From: an uncultured marine group III euryarchaeote
GTDB taxonomy: Archaea; Thermoplasmatota; Poseidoniia; MGIII; CG-Epi1
Direction of reading: 5' to 3'
DNA: 33,094 bases
Assembly: GCA_902533295.1 (NCBI GenBank)
Contig: CACALG010000006.1
Location: forward strand, 1-33,094
Under the pieces are notes generated by a model. That model saw only the letters and a list, made by a program, of their open reading frames with translations. It made no database searches and was not told the origin of the DNA. The translations under genes and the position numbers were made by a program. This document shows positions 9,364-17,674 of the stretch, one piece after another. Position 1 is the first letter of the stretch; each line of letters opens with the position of its first letter.

Positions 9364-9798
9364 ATGGTAAGGAATGCCACAAGGCTTTTCACCGTGGAAG
9401 AAGCGGACAGCTTATTGTCTAAGATTGACCCTATGCTTGTAGAACTTTCTGACCATTCTGTACGTCAGGAAATGTTAGAAGAGCAACTTGAAGAGATTAT
9501 GGAAGAAGTAAGAGACGATTACAGAGCTGCTTTGAAACCTGGTTGGGAAGATTTACAAGTGGAACTTGAGAACAATATAAACTATGTTAACAATATAGTT
9601 CTCGACTTGGGAGCTTTAGGAATAGAAGTAGATGATCCGACATTAGGTGTTATTAATTTCAACTCTTTGAGAGGCATAGAAACTGTTTTCCTTTCCTATA
9701 GGCTAGGAGAAACTTGTGTAAATCATTGGCATCAGTTAGATGAGAATTACGAATGTCGTCGTAAAATGGAAAGAGAATTGGATATTATAAGTCAGTAA
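9364..9798 (+). CDS. DUF2203-family protein
   Basis: RLFTVEEADSLLSKIDPML N-terminus and GVINFNSLRGIETVFLSYRLGETCVNHWHQLDENYECRRKME C-terminus match the DUF2203 pattern. Confidence 0.8.
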   Translation: MVRNATRLFTVEEADSLLSKIDPMLVELSDHSVRQEMLEEQLEEIMEEVRDDYRAALKPGWEDLQVELENNINYVNNIVLDLGALGIEVDDPTLGVINFNSLRGIETVFLSYRLGETCVNHWHQLDENYECRRKMERELDIISQ

Positions 9799-9831
9799 AA
9801 CTTTTTTGAATAGGCTGGTTATGCAGGTTTA

Positions 9832-10128
9832 ATGTTTAAGGCGAAAAAGATAACCATATTCATGCCTGAAGAAGGAAAAACTAAAATCTTTGAGAATGTA
9901 GAATTTCAATCAAGTCCTGAAGTAAATCTGATTGCTATTTTTCCAGATGAGGGAAAAGAATCAATAATGTTTTCAGGATTAAGTTTTCAAATAGAAATGT
10001 GTGAAAAGGATGCAAAAGATTCGTACGAAATGGCACAGAAGGCCCACTCTATGTCTAAAGAACAAATGAAAATGATGCTAGAAAGGGAAACTGGACCTAG
10101 TGATAGATTTAGTTCATCGTTTGGATAA
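9832..10128 (+). CDS. Small uncharacterised protein (98 aa)
   Basis: Long open frame in a compact gene run, abutting the HAD gene at 10128; no family recognised. Confidence 0.65.
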   Translation: MFKAKKITIFMPEEGKTKIFENVEFQSSPEVNLIAIFPDEGKESIMFSGLSFQIEMCEKDAKDSYEMAQKAHSMSKEQMKMMLERETGPSDRFSSSFG

Positions 10129-10775
10129 TGGCTAAGATCAAATTAGTAGTTTTTGACATGGATGGAACGCTACTCAAACCGCGTTCATGCTGGGCATACA
10201 TACACGAACATTTTGGTACCGATAATTCTGAAATGCTTGAGAAATACATTGAACACAAAATAAGTGATCAAGAATTTGTTAAATCCGATATTAGCCTATG
10301 GCAAGAAAAATCCAATAAGAAAGTTAATGAACAATACATTAATTCCATACTTGATGAAATTAAACCAATGGATGGTGCTGAGGAATTAGTAAATCAACTT
10401 CATAAGAATAGAATTGAGACTGTCTTTCTAACTGGAGGAATCCAATTTCTTGCTGATAAATGGGCTAAAAAGTGGAACATGAAAAAGGCAATAGGGAATG
10501 AATTGATAGATGATGATAATGGGCATTTGATAGCGAAAATTAATGCGAGTGGACATGCAAAGGGACCTGTAATGGAAAAATTGTTGAATAAAATGGACTT
10601 GGAGCAAAAACATGTAGCTGCAGTTGGAGATACTGTAGTAGACTTGCCTATGTTTGAAAGGGCTGGATTATCAATTGCAGTGAATACCAATAAAAAAGAA
10701 GTATTTGGAAAAGCAGACTATCACCACAATGGAAAATTAATAGAACTTATTTCAATTATTACAAATTGGCAGTAA
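10128..10775 (+). CDS. HAD-superfamily phosphatase (SerB-like)
   Basis: VVFDMDGTLLKPRSCW (motif I), VFLTGG (motif II), K before VAAVGDTVVDLPMFERAG (motif III/IV). Confidence 0.9.
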   Translation: MAKIKLVVFDMDGTLLKPRSCWAYIHEHFGTDNSEMLEKYIEHKISDQEFVKSDISLWQEKSNKKVNEQYINSILDEIKPMDGAEELVNQLHKNRIETVFLTGGIQFLADKWAKKWNMKKAIGNELIDDDNGHLIAKINASGHAKGPVMEKLLNKMDLEQKHVAAVGDTVVDLPMFERAGLSIAVNTNKKEVFGKADYHHNGKLIELISIITNWQ

Positions 10776-10777
10776 GT

Positions 10778-10785
10778 ATTATACG
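10778..10785 (+). promoter_or_regulatory. Candidate TATA box for a leaderless surface-protein transcript
   Basis: agtaTTATACgtatg centred about 25 nt upstream of the GTG start at 10806. Confidence 0.35.
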
Positions 10786-10805
10786 TATGTATACATTGAT
10801 TATAC

Positions 10806-13800
10806 GTGCCCCTCAGTAAGAATGTGCTAATTCCAGTAGTTTTGTTATTTTCCTTATTACTTATTGGTAATGCAAATGCAGATGAAACTGATATTGACAT
10901 TACATCTATAAGATACACAAACGATTTTGTTAATGGAGAGGCCGTAACGGTCGTATCAAGTGGAAAAGATGCAGCAACTGAATACAAATATAACCTATAC
11001 GATGATGACGATGATGATTGCGATACGCAATCGTGTTTACCTGAAAATTGGTATGTCTCTGATTTTGATGATAGTAGTTGGAGCATGGGGGCTGCACCAT
11101 TTGGAAATGATGAAATTAATGGAATCACTCCAGGTACTATTTGGCAAACTGAGAGTGGATTAGACGATTATATAGTAATACGACATTATTTTAATTATAC
11201 TAAAGAAGAAAATATACTAAGTGCAACACTAAATGTGGCTCATAATAATTACTACATGGCCTATCTAAACGGTAATTTAATTCGAGATTGTTCTTGGTAT
11301 CAAAATCATGATGGATGTTACGAAGGTGATCCTGAATATTGGAATAACAGATTGACCTATGATGGAGGGTATCAATCAGGTCCAAATCCTGATTGGTTAA
11401 TAGATGGTGAAAATGTTCTTGTTATTCTTGGAATTGACATTACTTGGGGAGGAGATACTGAACAGTGGTTAGACGTAGAATTATTAGTGAACGTTCAATC
11501 ATGGAAGGATCCACCAATTGTTCTTGGCGACGAATTAGTTTTACGTATTGATTACTTCAATAGTGGAGATACCAATGAAACTGACATAAATATTACTCTA
11601 GAAATTGAACAAGTGTTGTATTCTAATAAGACAATAGACATCGAAAATAATCAAACCTATGAATGGCAAGTCTATTGGAAACCTAATGAATTAGGTGACT
11701 TTAATATTACTGCAAAAGTTGGTGAAAAATATTTAACAAAAACTATCCATGTTGGATATTATGCATATAGTGTAAATTTTTCAAGTAAGTATAAAACTAC
11801 AAATATGGACGAAAGTACACAATTTGAATTTATATTAAAAAATGAAGGAGATGTGAACGATAATTTTACTTTTTATCTAAATGGAATTCCATATGATTGG
11901 GATTACTCATTTACTCCACAAAAAGCAACACTATCACCAGGTGAATCAATTACTATATTATTGAATATAACTAGCAGTGATGACGCTGAGGCGGGAGACT
12001 ATGTATTTGGGCCCATTATACTTTCGCAATATTATTCTCAATCTGTTAACACTATACTTCAATCTGGGGCAAGTGCAGAAACTGAATATCGATATGCTAT
12101 ATGGAATGCTAGTGAATTCCCAAGTGAATTCTATTTAGATGACTTTGATACTACAAATTGGACAAATGGTGCAGCTCCATTCGGTAATGATGAATTAAAC
12201 GGTATTGATCCAAATACACTATGGCAAACTGATGACACAAATGACACCCATATCGCCGCAAGACACTATTTCAATTACACTGGAGAACTAAATTTTAGTC
12301 AGTTAAGATTGAAAGTTGCTCACGATGACTATTTCCGAGCTTATCTTAATGGTGAATTGATAAGAGATTGTTTCAGTGGATGGGGATGTGGTGGAAATGG
12401 GAATTATTGGGAAGAAATTGAAACTATCAATAATTCGTGGCTTAAAAATGGAGAAAATTTACTAGCTATAGCTGCTAGAGATTCTCTAGGGTATGGAGGA
12501 AGTGGAGGCGATGGAAGACAATGGTTAGATATGGAATTAGAAACATTAGATTTGAGATCTAGCTTATGGGGTTTTGAAGAAGTTTATGAAGAATTAACAT
12601 TAACAGTGAATGAAACTTATGATTTTGAAATATTAGTTCCTATCACAGAAAAACATATTGAAGATGATGAATACGTATTCGCTGTTTGGGTTATAAATAG
12701 AGGAAATGTAAAAGACACCTACGATGTCACTGTTTCATTAAATGATACAGAAGCATTTAACATTATTACTTACAATGACGTCTTAGAAGTACCATACAGC
12801 CAAGATAGAGATGTAGAATTTAAAATAGGCCTTACTGATGAAATAAATGAATTCTCTATTGGAGAAATAACAATAACTATAACTTCTAGAAATTCTACAT
12901 CAACATTGTCTGACGGGACTATGTTACTTGCAAGATTATACATTATTCCCGATATTTTACCACCAGGTACATATGCTGAATCTGAACCACTAGTGAATAA
13001 TTCATCCTTTGAAGTTAGTTGGTTCGTTGAGGATTGGTATATTACAGATGAAGTGATGGGGAATGATACAAAATACTTCATCATAGAATACATGACTGAT
13101 AATGGTACAAATGGAGAAACTTGGAGTCAATGGACTGTATGGCAAAATTTCACATCTGACCAGACATCAGAGATGTTCACTGATGCAATGGACGGGTACC
13201 GGTATAGATTTAGATCAATCGGTGGTGATAATGAAGGACTAATCGAAAACAAGGAAAACAAATATGATACGCAAACAATTGTTGATACGTCTGCACCTTA
13301 CGCCAGTGTTAGTTTAAGAATGGAAGGAAATATTACAAATTTAGATTACATAGAAATTGAATGGAGCGCTACACATCCAAATATAACAGGATATAGAATT
13401 GAATACAGAGTAAATGAGCAAAACTGGACAGAAATAGAAGATTACACTATGGCAAAATGGATTGGGTTTAACATTCCAATAGATGGTGACTATGAATTTA
13501 GAGTTATCACATCTGATGAAGCTGGAAACGAAGGAATTTCAGACTTGAGTGAGAAAATAACTGTAGACACTGTTAAACCTATAACTAACATTGTAAAATT
13601 GGATAAACTCACAGATGCTGAACAAATAGAAATTGCTATAGAAAATCAAGGAGATACTGTGAATGTTACCTTGTACTATTATTTTGCAAGGGAGAATGAA
13701 GAAATGATGCCAATTGTTTGGGACAAATATGGAGATTATCTAATAACTGATTTTCCTGTTTTAGTTTCAATAGAAAACGAATTCCACTACTATTTTAGAA

Positions 13801-14495
13801 TAACTGCATATGATCTTGCTGGAAACCAATTAGTAAATGAAAGTTATGAGGATGTTATTGTTGATAGAGATATTCCACAGAAAATAAGAAATTTAGAAAT
13901 TACAGATAAAGGTCCAATAAACAACGGAACCACCGATATTGTTCTAACTTTTATGTCGTCTCAATCACAAGATTTGAGTAGTTATAGAATATACCGTTCT
14001 ACTTCAGAAAACAATATTGTAACGGGAAGAGAAATTGACACTATTGTTACTGAAAATCTTTACATAACATATACAGATTTGAATGTAGAAATTGGGAATA
14101 CATATTACTATTCAGTTATGGCAGTAGATAGAATGAATTTTGAATCTGAAGCTGAAACTGGATTTATTGTTCTTGAAATTGAAGAAGAAACAATAACAGA
14201 GGAAGAAAAAGAAGAAGGTTCTGGAAATATCGCCCTCATTGGTGCAGGAATTGTAGGACTTGTTTCTTTAGCTGGCGCAGGTTATTACTTCACAAATTCG
14301 AAACGCTTAACTGGAGCAGATGATGAAATTACGGGGATTGCAGAAGTCGTTGAAACTCAAAACAATTTAGAAGGCAGCACAACTGAATCTAAATTTACAG
14401 AAGTTGATGGTGAATTCTTGTGTAGTGCATGTGGCTCTATGTTTGAAATAACTGATGAAAAAACTTGCCCTTCATGCGGAACAATGGATGAGTAA
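10806..14495 (+). CDS. Giant surface protein: signal peptide, two jelly-roll-like repeats, FN3-like domains, TM helix, cytoplasmic zinc ribbon
   Basis: Signal peptide KNVLIPVVLLFSLLLIGNANA; duplicated GAAPFGNDE.NGI.P.T.WQT...HYFNYT modules; FN3-like Asp/Trp-rich segments; TM NIALIGAGIVGLVSLAGAGYYF; C-terminal LCSACGSMFEITDEKTCPSCG. GTG start. Confidence 0.85.
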   Translation: MPLSKNVLIPVVLLFSLLLIGNANADETDIDITSIRYTNDFVNGEAVTVVSSGKDAATEYKYNLYDDDDDDCDTQSCLPENWYVSDFDDSSWSMGAAPFGNDEINGITPGTIWQTESGLDDYIVIRHYFNYTKEENILSATLNVAHNNYYMAYLNGNLIRDCSWYQNHDGCYEGDPEYWNNRLTYDGGYQSGPNPDWLIDGENVLVILGIDITWGGDTEQWLDVELLVNVQSWKDPPIVLGDELVLRIDYFNSGDTNETDINITLEIEQVLYSNKTIDIENNQTYEWQVYWKPNELGDFNITAKVGEKYLTKTIHVGYYAYSVNFSSKYKTTNMDESTQFEFILKNEGDVNDNFTFYLNGIPYDWDYSFTPQKATLSPGESITILLNITSSDDAEAGDYVFGPIILSQYYSQSVNTILQSGASAETEYRYAIWNASEFPSEFYLDDFDTTNWTNGAAPFGNDELNGIDPNTLWQTDDTNDTHIAARHYFNYTGELNFSQLRLKVAHDDYFRAYLNGELIRDCFSGWGCGGNGNYWEEIETINNSWLKNGENLLAIAARDSLGYGGSGGDGRQWLDMELETLDLRSSLWGFEEVYEELTLTVNETYDFEILVPITEKHIEDDEYVFAVWVINRGNVKDTYDVTVSLNDTEAFNIITYNDVLEVPYSQDRDVEFKIGLTDEINEFSIGEITITITSRNSTSTLSDGTMLLARLYIIPDILPPGTYAESEPLVNNSSFEVSWFVEDWYITDEVMGNDTKYFIIEYMTDNGTNGETWSQWTVWQNFTSDQTSEMFTDAMDGYRYRFRSIGGDNEGLIENKENKYDTQTIVDTSAPYASVSLRMEGNITNLDYIEIEWSATHPNITGYRIEYRVNEQNWTEIEDYTMAKWIGFNIPIDGDYEFRVITSDEAGNEGISDLSEKITVDTVKPITNIVKLDKLTDAEQIEIAIENQGDTVNVTLYYYFARENEEMMPIVWDKYGDYLITDFPVLVSIENEFHYYFRITAYDLAGNQLVNESYEDVIVDRDIPQKIRNLEITDKGPINNGTTDIVLTFMSSQSQDLSSYRIYRSTSENNIVTGREIDTIVTENLYITYTDLNVEIGNTYYYSVMAVDRMNFESEAETGFIVLEIEEETITEEEKEEGSGNIALIGAGIVGLVSLAGAGYYFTNSKRLTGADDEITGIAEVVETQNNLEGSTTESKFTEVDGEFLCSACGSMFEITDEKTCPSCGTMDE
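10959..11495 (+). repeat. Internal protein-level repeat, copy 1
   Basis: SGKDAATEYKY...NWYVSDFDDSSWSMGAAPFGNDEINGITPGTIWQT...HYFNYT...VAHNNYYMAYLNGNLIRDC...QWLDVEL; pairs with copy 2. Confidence 0.85.
12063..12540 (+). repeat. Internal protein-level repeat, copy 2
   Basis: SGASAETEYRY...EFYLDDFDTTNWTNGAAPFGNDELNGIDPNTLWQT...HYFNYT...VAHDDYFRAYLNGELIRDC...QWLDMEL. Confidence 0.85.
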
Positions 14496-14511
14496 TAGGA
14501 TAGGAAATAAC

Positions 14512-15285
14512 ATGAAAAATGTATTGATTGATAAAAATGGTAAAATTGGAACTGTGACTGTGAACAGGCCTAAACAACTTAATAGTATGAACTCTGAGAC
14601 TAGAAGTGAATTAGCTGAGGCATTTACACAACTAGGAACTGACCCTGAAATTTCAGTTATTTTGCTGACTGGAGCTCCCAGTAAAGCATTCATTGCAGGT
14701 GCCGATATCAAAGAATTTTTGAAAAGAAAAATGGATAGTCAAGAAGATTTAGAGAATGACTGGATTGTAACAAAGATAATATCAAATCTAACTAAGCCAG
14801 TTATTGCAATGATAGATGGTTTCTGTTTAGGTGGAGGACTAGAAATTGCAATGGCCTGTGATTTAAGAATTGCAAGTGATAGATCTAAATTGGGCCAACC
14901 AGAAATAAATATTGGAATTATACCTGGGGCTGGAGGAACGCAAAGACTAACAAGATTAGTCGGAGAAGGGAGAGCAATGGAAATGATTCTGACGGGGAGA
15001 ATGATAACTGCTGAAGAAGCTTGTAATTATGGAATCTTAAACTTTGTTTTTACGGCTGATGAACTGGAAAGTAAAACCATTGAAATTGCAAATACAATAA
15101 CTGAAAAATCTTCATTTGCGATTGAACGCGCAAAGAAAAGTGTCAAGGCCGTAGCTGAAATGAACTTAGAAAATGGGTTGAAGTTAGAAAGAGAAATGTT
15201 CATAGAATGCGCTAAATCTGAGGATGGAAAAGAAGGAATTACTGCTTTCATCGAGAAAAGAAAGCCTGAATTTAAGGACAAATAG
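14512..15285 (+). CDS. Enoyl-CoA hydratase/isomerase (crotonase family)
   Basis: SKAFIAGADIKEF, GFCLGGGLEIAMACDLRIASDRSKLGQPEINIGIIPGAGGTQRL. Start chosen at the internal Met 14512 (MKNVLIDKNGKIG) rather than 14455, which would overlap the previous CDS. Confidence 0.93.
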   Translation: MKNVLIDKNGKIGTVTVNRPKQLNSMNSETRSELAEAFTQLGTDPEISVILLTGAPSKAFIAGADIKEFLKRKMDSQEDLENDWIVTKIISNLTKPVIAMIDGFCLGGGLEIAMACDLRIASDRSKLGQPEINIGIIPGAGGTQRLTRLVGEGRAMEMILTGRMITAEEACNYGILNFVFTADELESKTIEIANTITEKSSFAIERAKKSVKAVAEMNLENGLKLEREMFIECAKSEDGKEGITAFIEKRKPEFKDK

Positions 15286-15293
15286 AGGATAAA

Positions 15294-15905
15294 TTGAAAC
15301 TCGCAGACAAAGTTAAATTCATAACTTCTACTTTAGATGATTTATATCCTGAGCCAGACATACCATTAGATCATGAAAATAATTTTACTTTTCTTGTTGC
15401 AGTTATGCTAAGTGCTCAGAGTACTGATAAAAAAGTAAATGAAATAACTCCAAAATTATTTGAAAAGGCGAACACACCTGCTAAAATGAATAAACTAGAA
15501 GTGAATGAGATTCAGATTATTATTAGACAAATTGGACTTGCTCCAACAAAAGCCAAAAATATAAAAAAAATGTCGCAACAACTTTTAGAGAAACATCAAG
15601 GAGAGGTTCCAAATACTTTTGAAGAATTAGAAGAATTAGCAGGTGTAGGACACAAGACTGCCTCTGTGCTTATGGCGCAGGCATTCAATACCCCTGCATT
15701 TCCTGTGGATACACATATTCATCGTCTTGCATATAGATGGGGATTATCAAATGGAAAAAATGTAATGACTACTGAGAAAGATTTGAAAAGAATCTTTGAT
15801 AAGCATTTATGGAATAAACTTCATTTACAGATAATTTTTTACGGAAGAGAATGGTGTCAGGCTAGAAAAAATAAATGTGATTGTAAAATTTGTTCTAATT
15901 TCTAA
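15294..15905 (+). CDS. nth: Endonuclease III
   Basis: AVMLSAQSTDKKVNEITPKLF, HhH motif LEELAGVGHKTASVLMAQAF with catalytic Lys, FPVDTHIHR catalytic Asp; atypical C-terminal Cys cluster. TTG start. Confidence 0.92.
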   Translation: MKLADKVKFITSTLDDLYPEPDIPLDHENNFTFLVAVMLSAQSTDKKVNEITPKLFEKANTPAKMNKLEVNEIQIIIRQIGLAPTKAKNIKKMSQQLLEKHQGEVPNTFEELEELAGVGHKTASVLMAQAFNTPAFPVDTHIHRLAYRWGLSNGKNVMTTEKDLKRIFDKHLWNKLHLQIIFYGREWCQARKNKCDCKICSNF

Positions 15906-15914
15906 AAGAGAAGC

Positions 15915-15925
15915 ATAACTATATG
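15915..15925 (+). promoter_or_regulatory. Candidate TATA box for dCMP deaminase
   Basis: taacTATATgg about 25 nt upstream of ATG 15946. Confidence 0.35.
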
Positions 15926-15945
15926 GCCCCTTCACAAAATACACA

Positions 15946-16383
15946 ATGATGACTGATTGGGATAAGCGATTCCTAAAATTAGCAAAGCATATTTCCAAAT
16001 GGAGTAAAGACCCCTCTACACAGGTTGGATGTGTTGTTGTTGGACCTGATAGAGAACTAAGAAGTACGGGATTCAATGGATTACCAAGAGGAATTGAAGA
16101 TAACGACCAAAGATTAAATAATAGAGAAATCAAGTATCCTTTAATTTGCCATGCAGAAGAAAATGCAATCATGCATGCTGCAAGAATTGGAATGTCTCTG
16201 AAAGATTGTACTGCATATGTCACATGGCCACCCTGTACCAGATGTGCTAGATCATTAATCCAAGCTGGAATTTCTACTATTGTTTATCCTAAAGACATAG
16301 AAATACCTGACAGATGGATGGAAGATTTTAACCTATCACTCAATATGTTAAAAGAAGCAAATATTAGCTTAAAGACTGGATAA
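15946..16383 (+). CDS. dCMP/cytidine deaminase family protein
   Basis: DPSTQVGCVVVGPD, CHAEENAIMHAA (HAE), TWPPCTRCARSLIQAGI (PCxxC). Confidence 0.94.
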   Translation: MMTDWDKRFLKLAKHISKWSKDPSTQVGCVVVGPDRELRSTGFNGLPRGIEDNDQRLNNREIKYPLICHAEENAIMHAARIGMSLKDCTAYVTWPPCTRCARSLIQAGISTIVYPKDIEIPDRWMEDFNLSLNMLKEANISLKTG

Positions 16384-16384
16384 T

Positions 16385-17284
16385 TTATTCTTCGTTTTCG
16401 TCTTCTTTGCTTAGAAGTTCTTTAATATTTTTCAAATGTTCAACACCTGTATCGGCTTGAATATTCTCTGTTATGAGATCTCTAACTTTTCCAGGTGATG
16501 GAACACCAAATAGGCAATCATTTGGATTATGGCGAACTTTCTTTGATGAACTACGAGAGCCTCCGGCAATCCCAACACTCCCTATTCCTTTAACATCAGA
16601 ACCTGCACCTGCCACTACCATTGACTCATCGGTTCCCGTTCCTAATCCAGAACCTGTCAAAGGCAAAACTGTGTCGTAGCCAAGTATGCTTCCAATAACT
16701 CCTTGTTCCAATTTTATATCTTCAATATGATTATAGCGTACTTGTCTTTCGCTACGATTCATCAGAAAACTACTTTTCAATACAATTCTATTATCTGTTA
16801 AAAAATAAGTAAAAGAACGGCGGTAGTAATCAACTGAAAAAATCCCTATTAAAGAAACTGCAGCAGTCATACCAGGTATAAAAACACGTCCAAATTCCAT
16901 AGTGTCTCCCATGTAGTCTAGGCTTTCATATTGATAATATGAGAGAGTTAGAATTCCAATTACTGCTACTCCTGAATACAAGCGGAAAATACTTTGTCCT
17001 CCTGAATCCATAAAGAAAAATCTTGCTGCGAAACCTACAATAAAAAGTCCTAAAGACCAGATTATAGCTCCTGCTAAAACCTCACTATCATTAACATAGT
17101 TCTCAATGAAACCGTGTATACCAAAAGGAAAATCTGCAAATTTATCCTGCGCGAAAAAATCATATATGTACCAAGCCCAAAATAATAGCAAAAGGAAAAC
17201 AATATAAAGATTGAAGAAAGAAAACACATGCGGACTTAGTTTCATCTTCAGTTCTTCACCGCCAAGAAGAGTTATATCAGACAT
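16385..17284 (-). CDS. Membrane protein with bPH2/DUF304-like PH domain
   Basis: Several TM segments, then YFLTDNRIVLKSSFLMNRSERQVRYNHIEDIKLEQGVIGSILGYDTVLP, typical of the YdbS/YdbT-like bacterial PH domain. Confidence 0.75.
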   Translation of the reverse strand: MSDITLLGGEELKMKLSPHVFSFFNLYIVFLLLLFWAWYIYDFFAQDKFADFPFGIHGFIENYVNDSEVLAGAIIWSLGLFIVGFAARFFFMDSGGQSIFRLYSGVAVIGILTLSYYQYESLDYMGDTMEFGRVFIPGMTAAVSLIGIFSVDYYRRSFTYFLTDNRIVLKSSFLMNRSERQVRYNHIEDIKLEQGVIGSILGYDTVLPLTGSGLGTGTDESMVVAGAGSDVKGIGSVGIAGGSRSSSKKVRHNPNDCLFGVPSPGKVRDLITENIQADTGVEHLKNIKELLSKEDENEE

Positions 17285-17332
17285 GTTTTGTCAACGGGCG
17301 GGTCTTTTAAATGTTTAACACGCCTCTAACAT

Positions 17333-17341
17333 TTATTTATG
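17333..17341 (+). promoter_or_regulatory. Candidate TATA box upstream of the Lys-rich SHOCT-like gene
   Basis: acatTTATTTATg about 25-30 nt before ATG 17366. Confidence 0.35.
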
Positions 17342-17365
17342 TGTTTACAATAAAGAAATTAAGAC

Positions 17366-17674
17366 ATGGCAGTTAAAAGAAGAGTTGTTAGAAAAAAGAA
17401 AAAAAATGAAGCTAGTGAAGCACTAGCAAAAGTATCCGGTGTAGAGGAACTAGAAATAGCTGCAACTATTCTAAAAGAATTAGCACAAAGAAAACAAAGA
17501 AAAGGAAAAATAGAAAAACTAGAGAAGAAAAAGAGAGAAAAACCAAAAAAAGAAAATGACTATTCTAAAAATAATGATAAAATAACAAGACTAAATGAAC
17601 TAGAAACACTACAGAAAGCAGGAATACTAACTATAGAAGAATTTGAAAAGCTTAAGAAAGATCTTCTGGATTAG
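17366..17674 (+). CDS. Lys/Glu-rich small protein with SHOCT-like C-terminus
   Basis: N-terminal basic run VKRRVVRKKKKN; C-terminal ITRLNELETLQKAGILTIEEFEKLKKDLLD fits the SHOCT pattern (L..L...G.IT..EFe..K..LL). Confidence 0.7.
   Translation: MAVKRRVVRKKKKNEASEALAKVSGVEELEIAATILKELAQRKQRKGKIEKLEKKKREKPKKENDYSKNNDKITRLNELETLQKAGILTIEEFEKLKKDLLD

Noticed and set aside
10984-11022. GAT/GAC triplet run as a possible microsatellite or CRISPR-like repeat
   Set aside because: Only a short Asp-codon run within a coding sequence; no spaced direct repeats.
10400-11128. Overlapping minus-strand ORFs (10400-10690, 10428-10613, 10721-11128)
   Set aside because: Antisense to the HAD phosphatase and the surface protein; Ser/Ile-rich translations typical of the reverse frame of Asp/Asn-rich coding.
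10960-11163. Same-strand 67-aa ORF within the surface protein
   Set aside because: Out-of-frame ORF created by the GAT/GAC Asp run; no domain support.
14455-14511. Annotated N-terminal extension of enoyl-CoA hydratase overlapping the zinc ribbon of the preceding gene
   Set aside because: The family N-terminus begins at Met 14512; the upstream 19 residues are just the alternate frame of the zinc-ribbon coding sequence.
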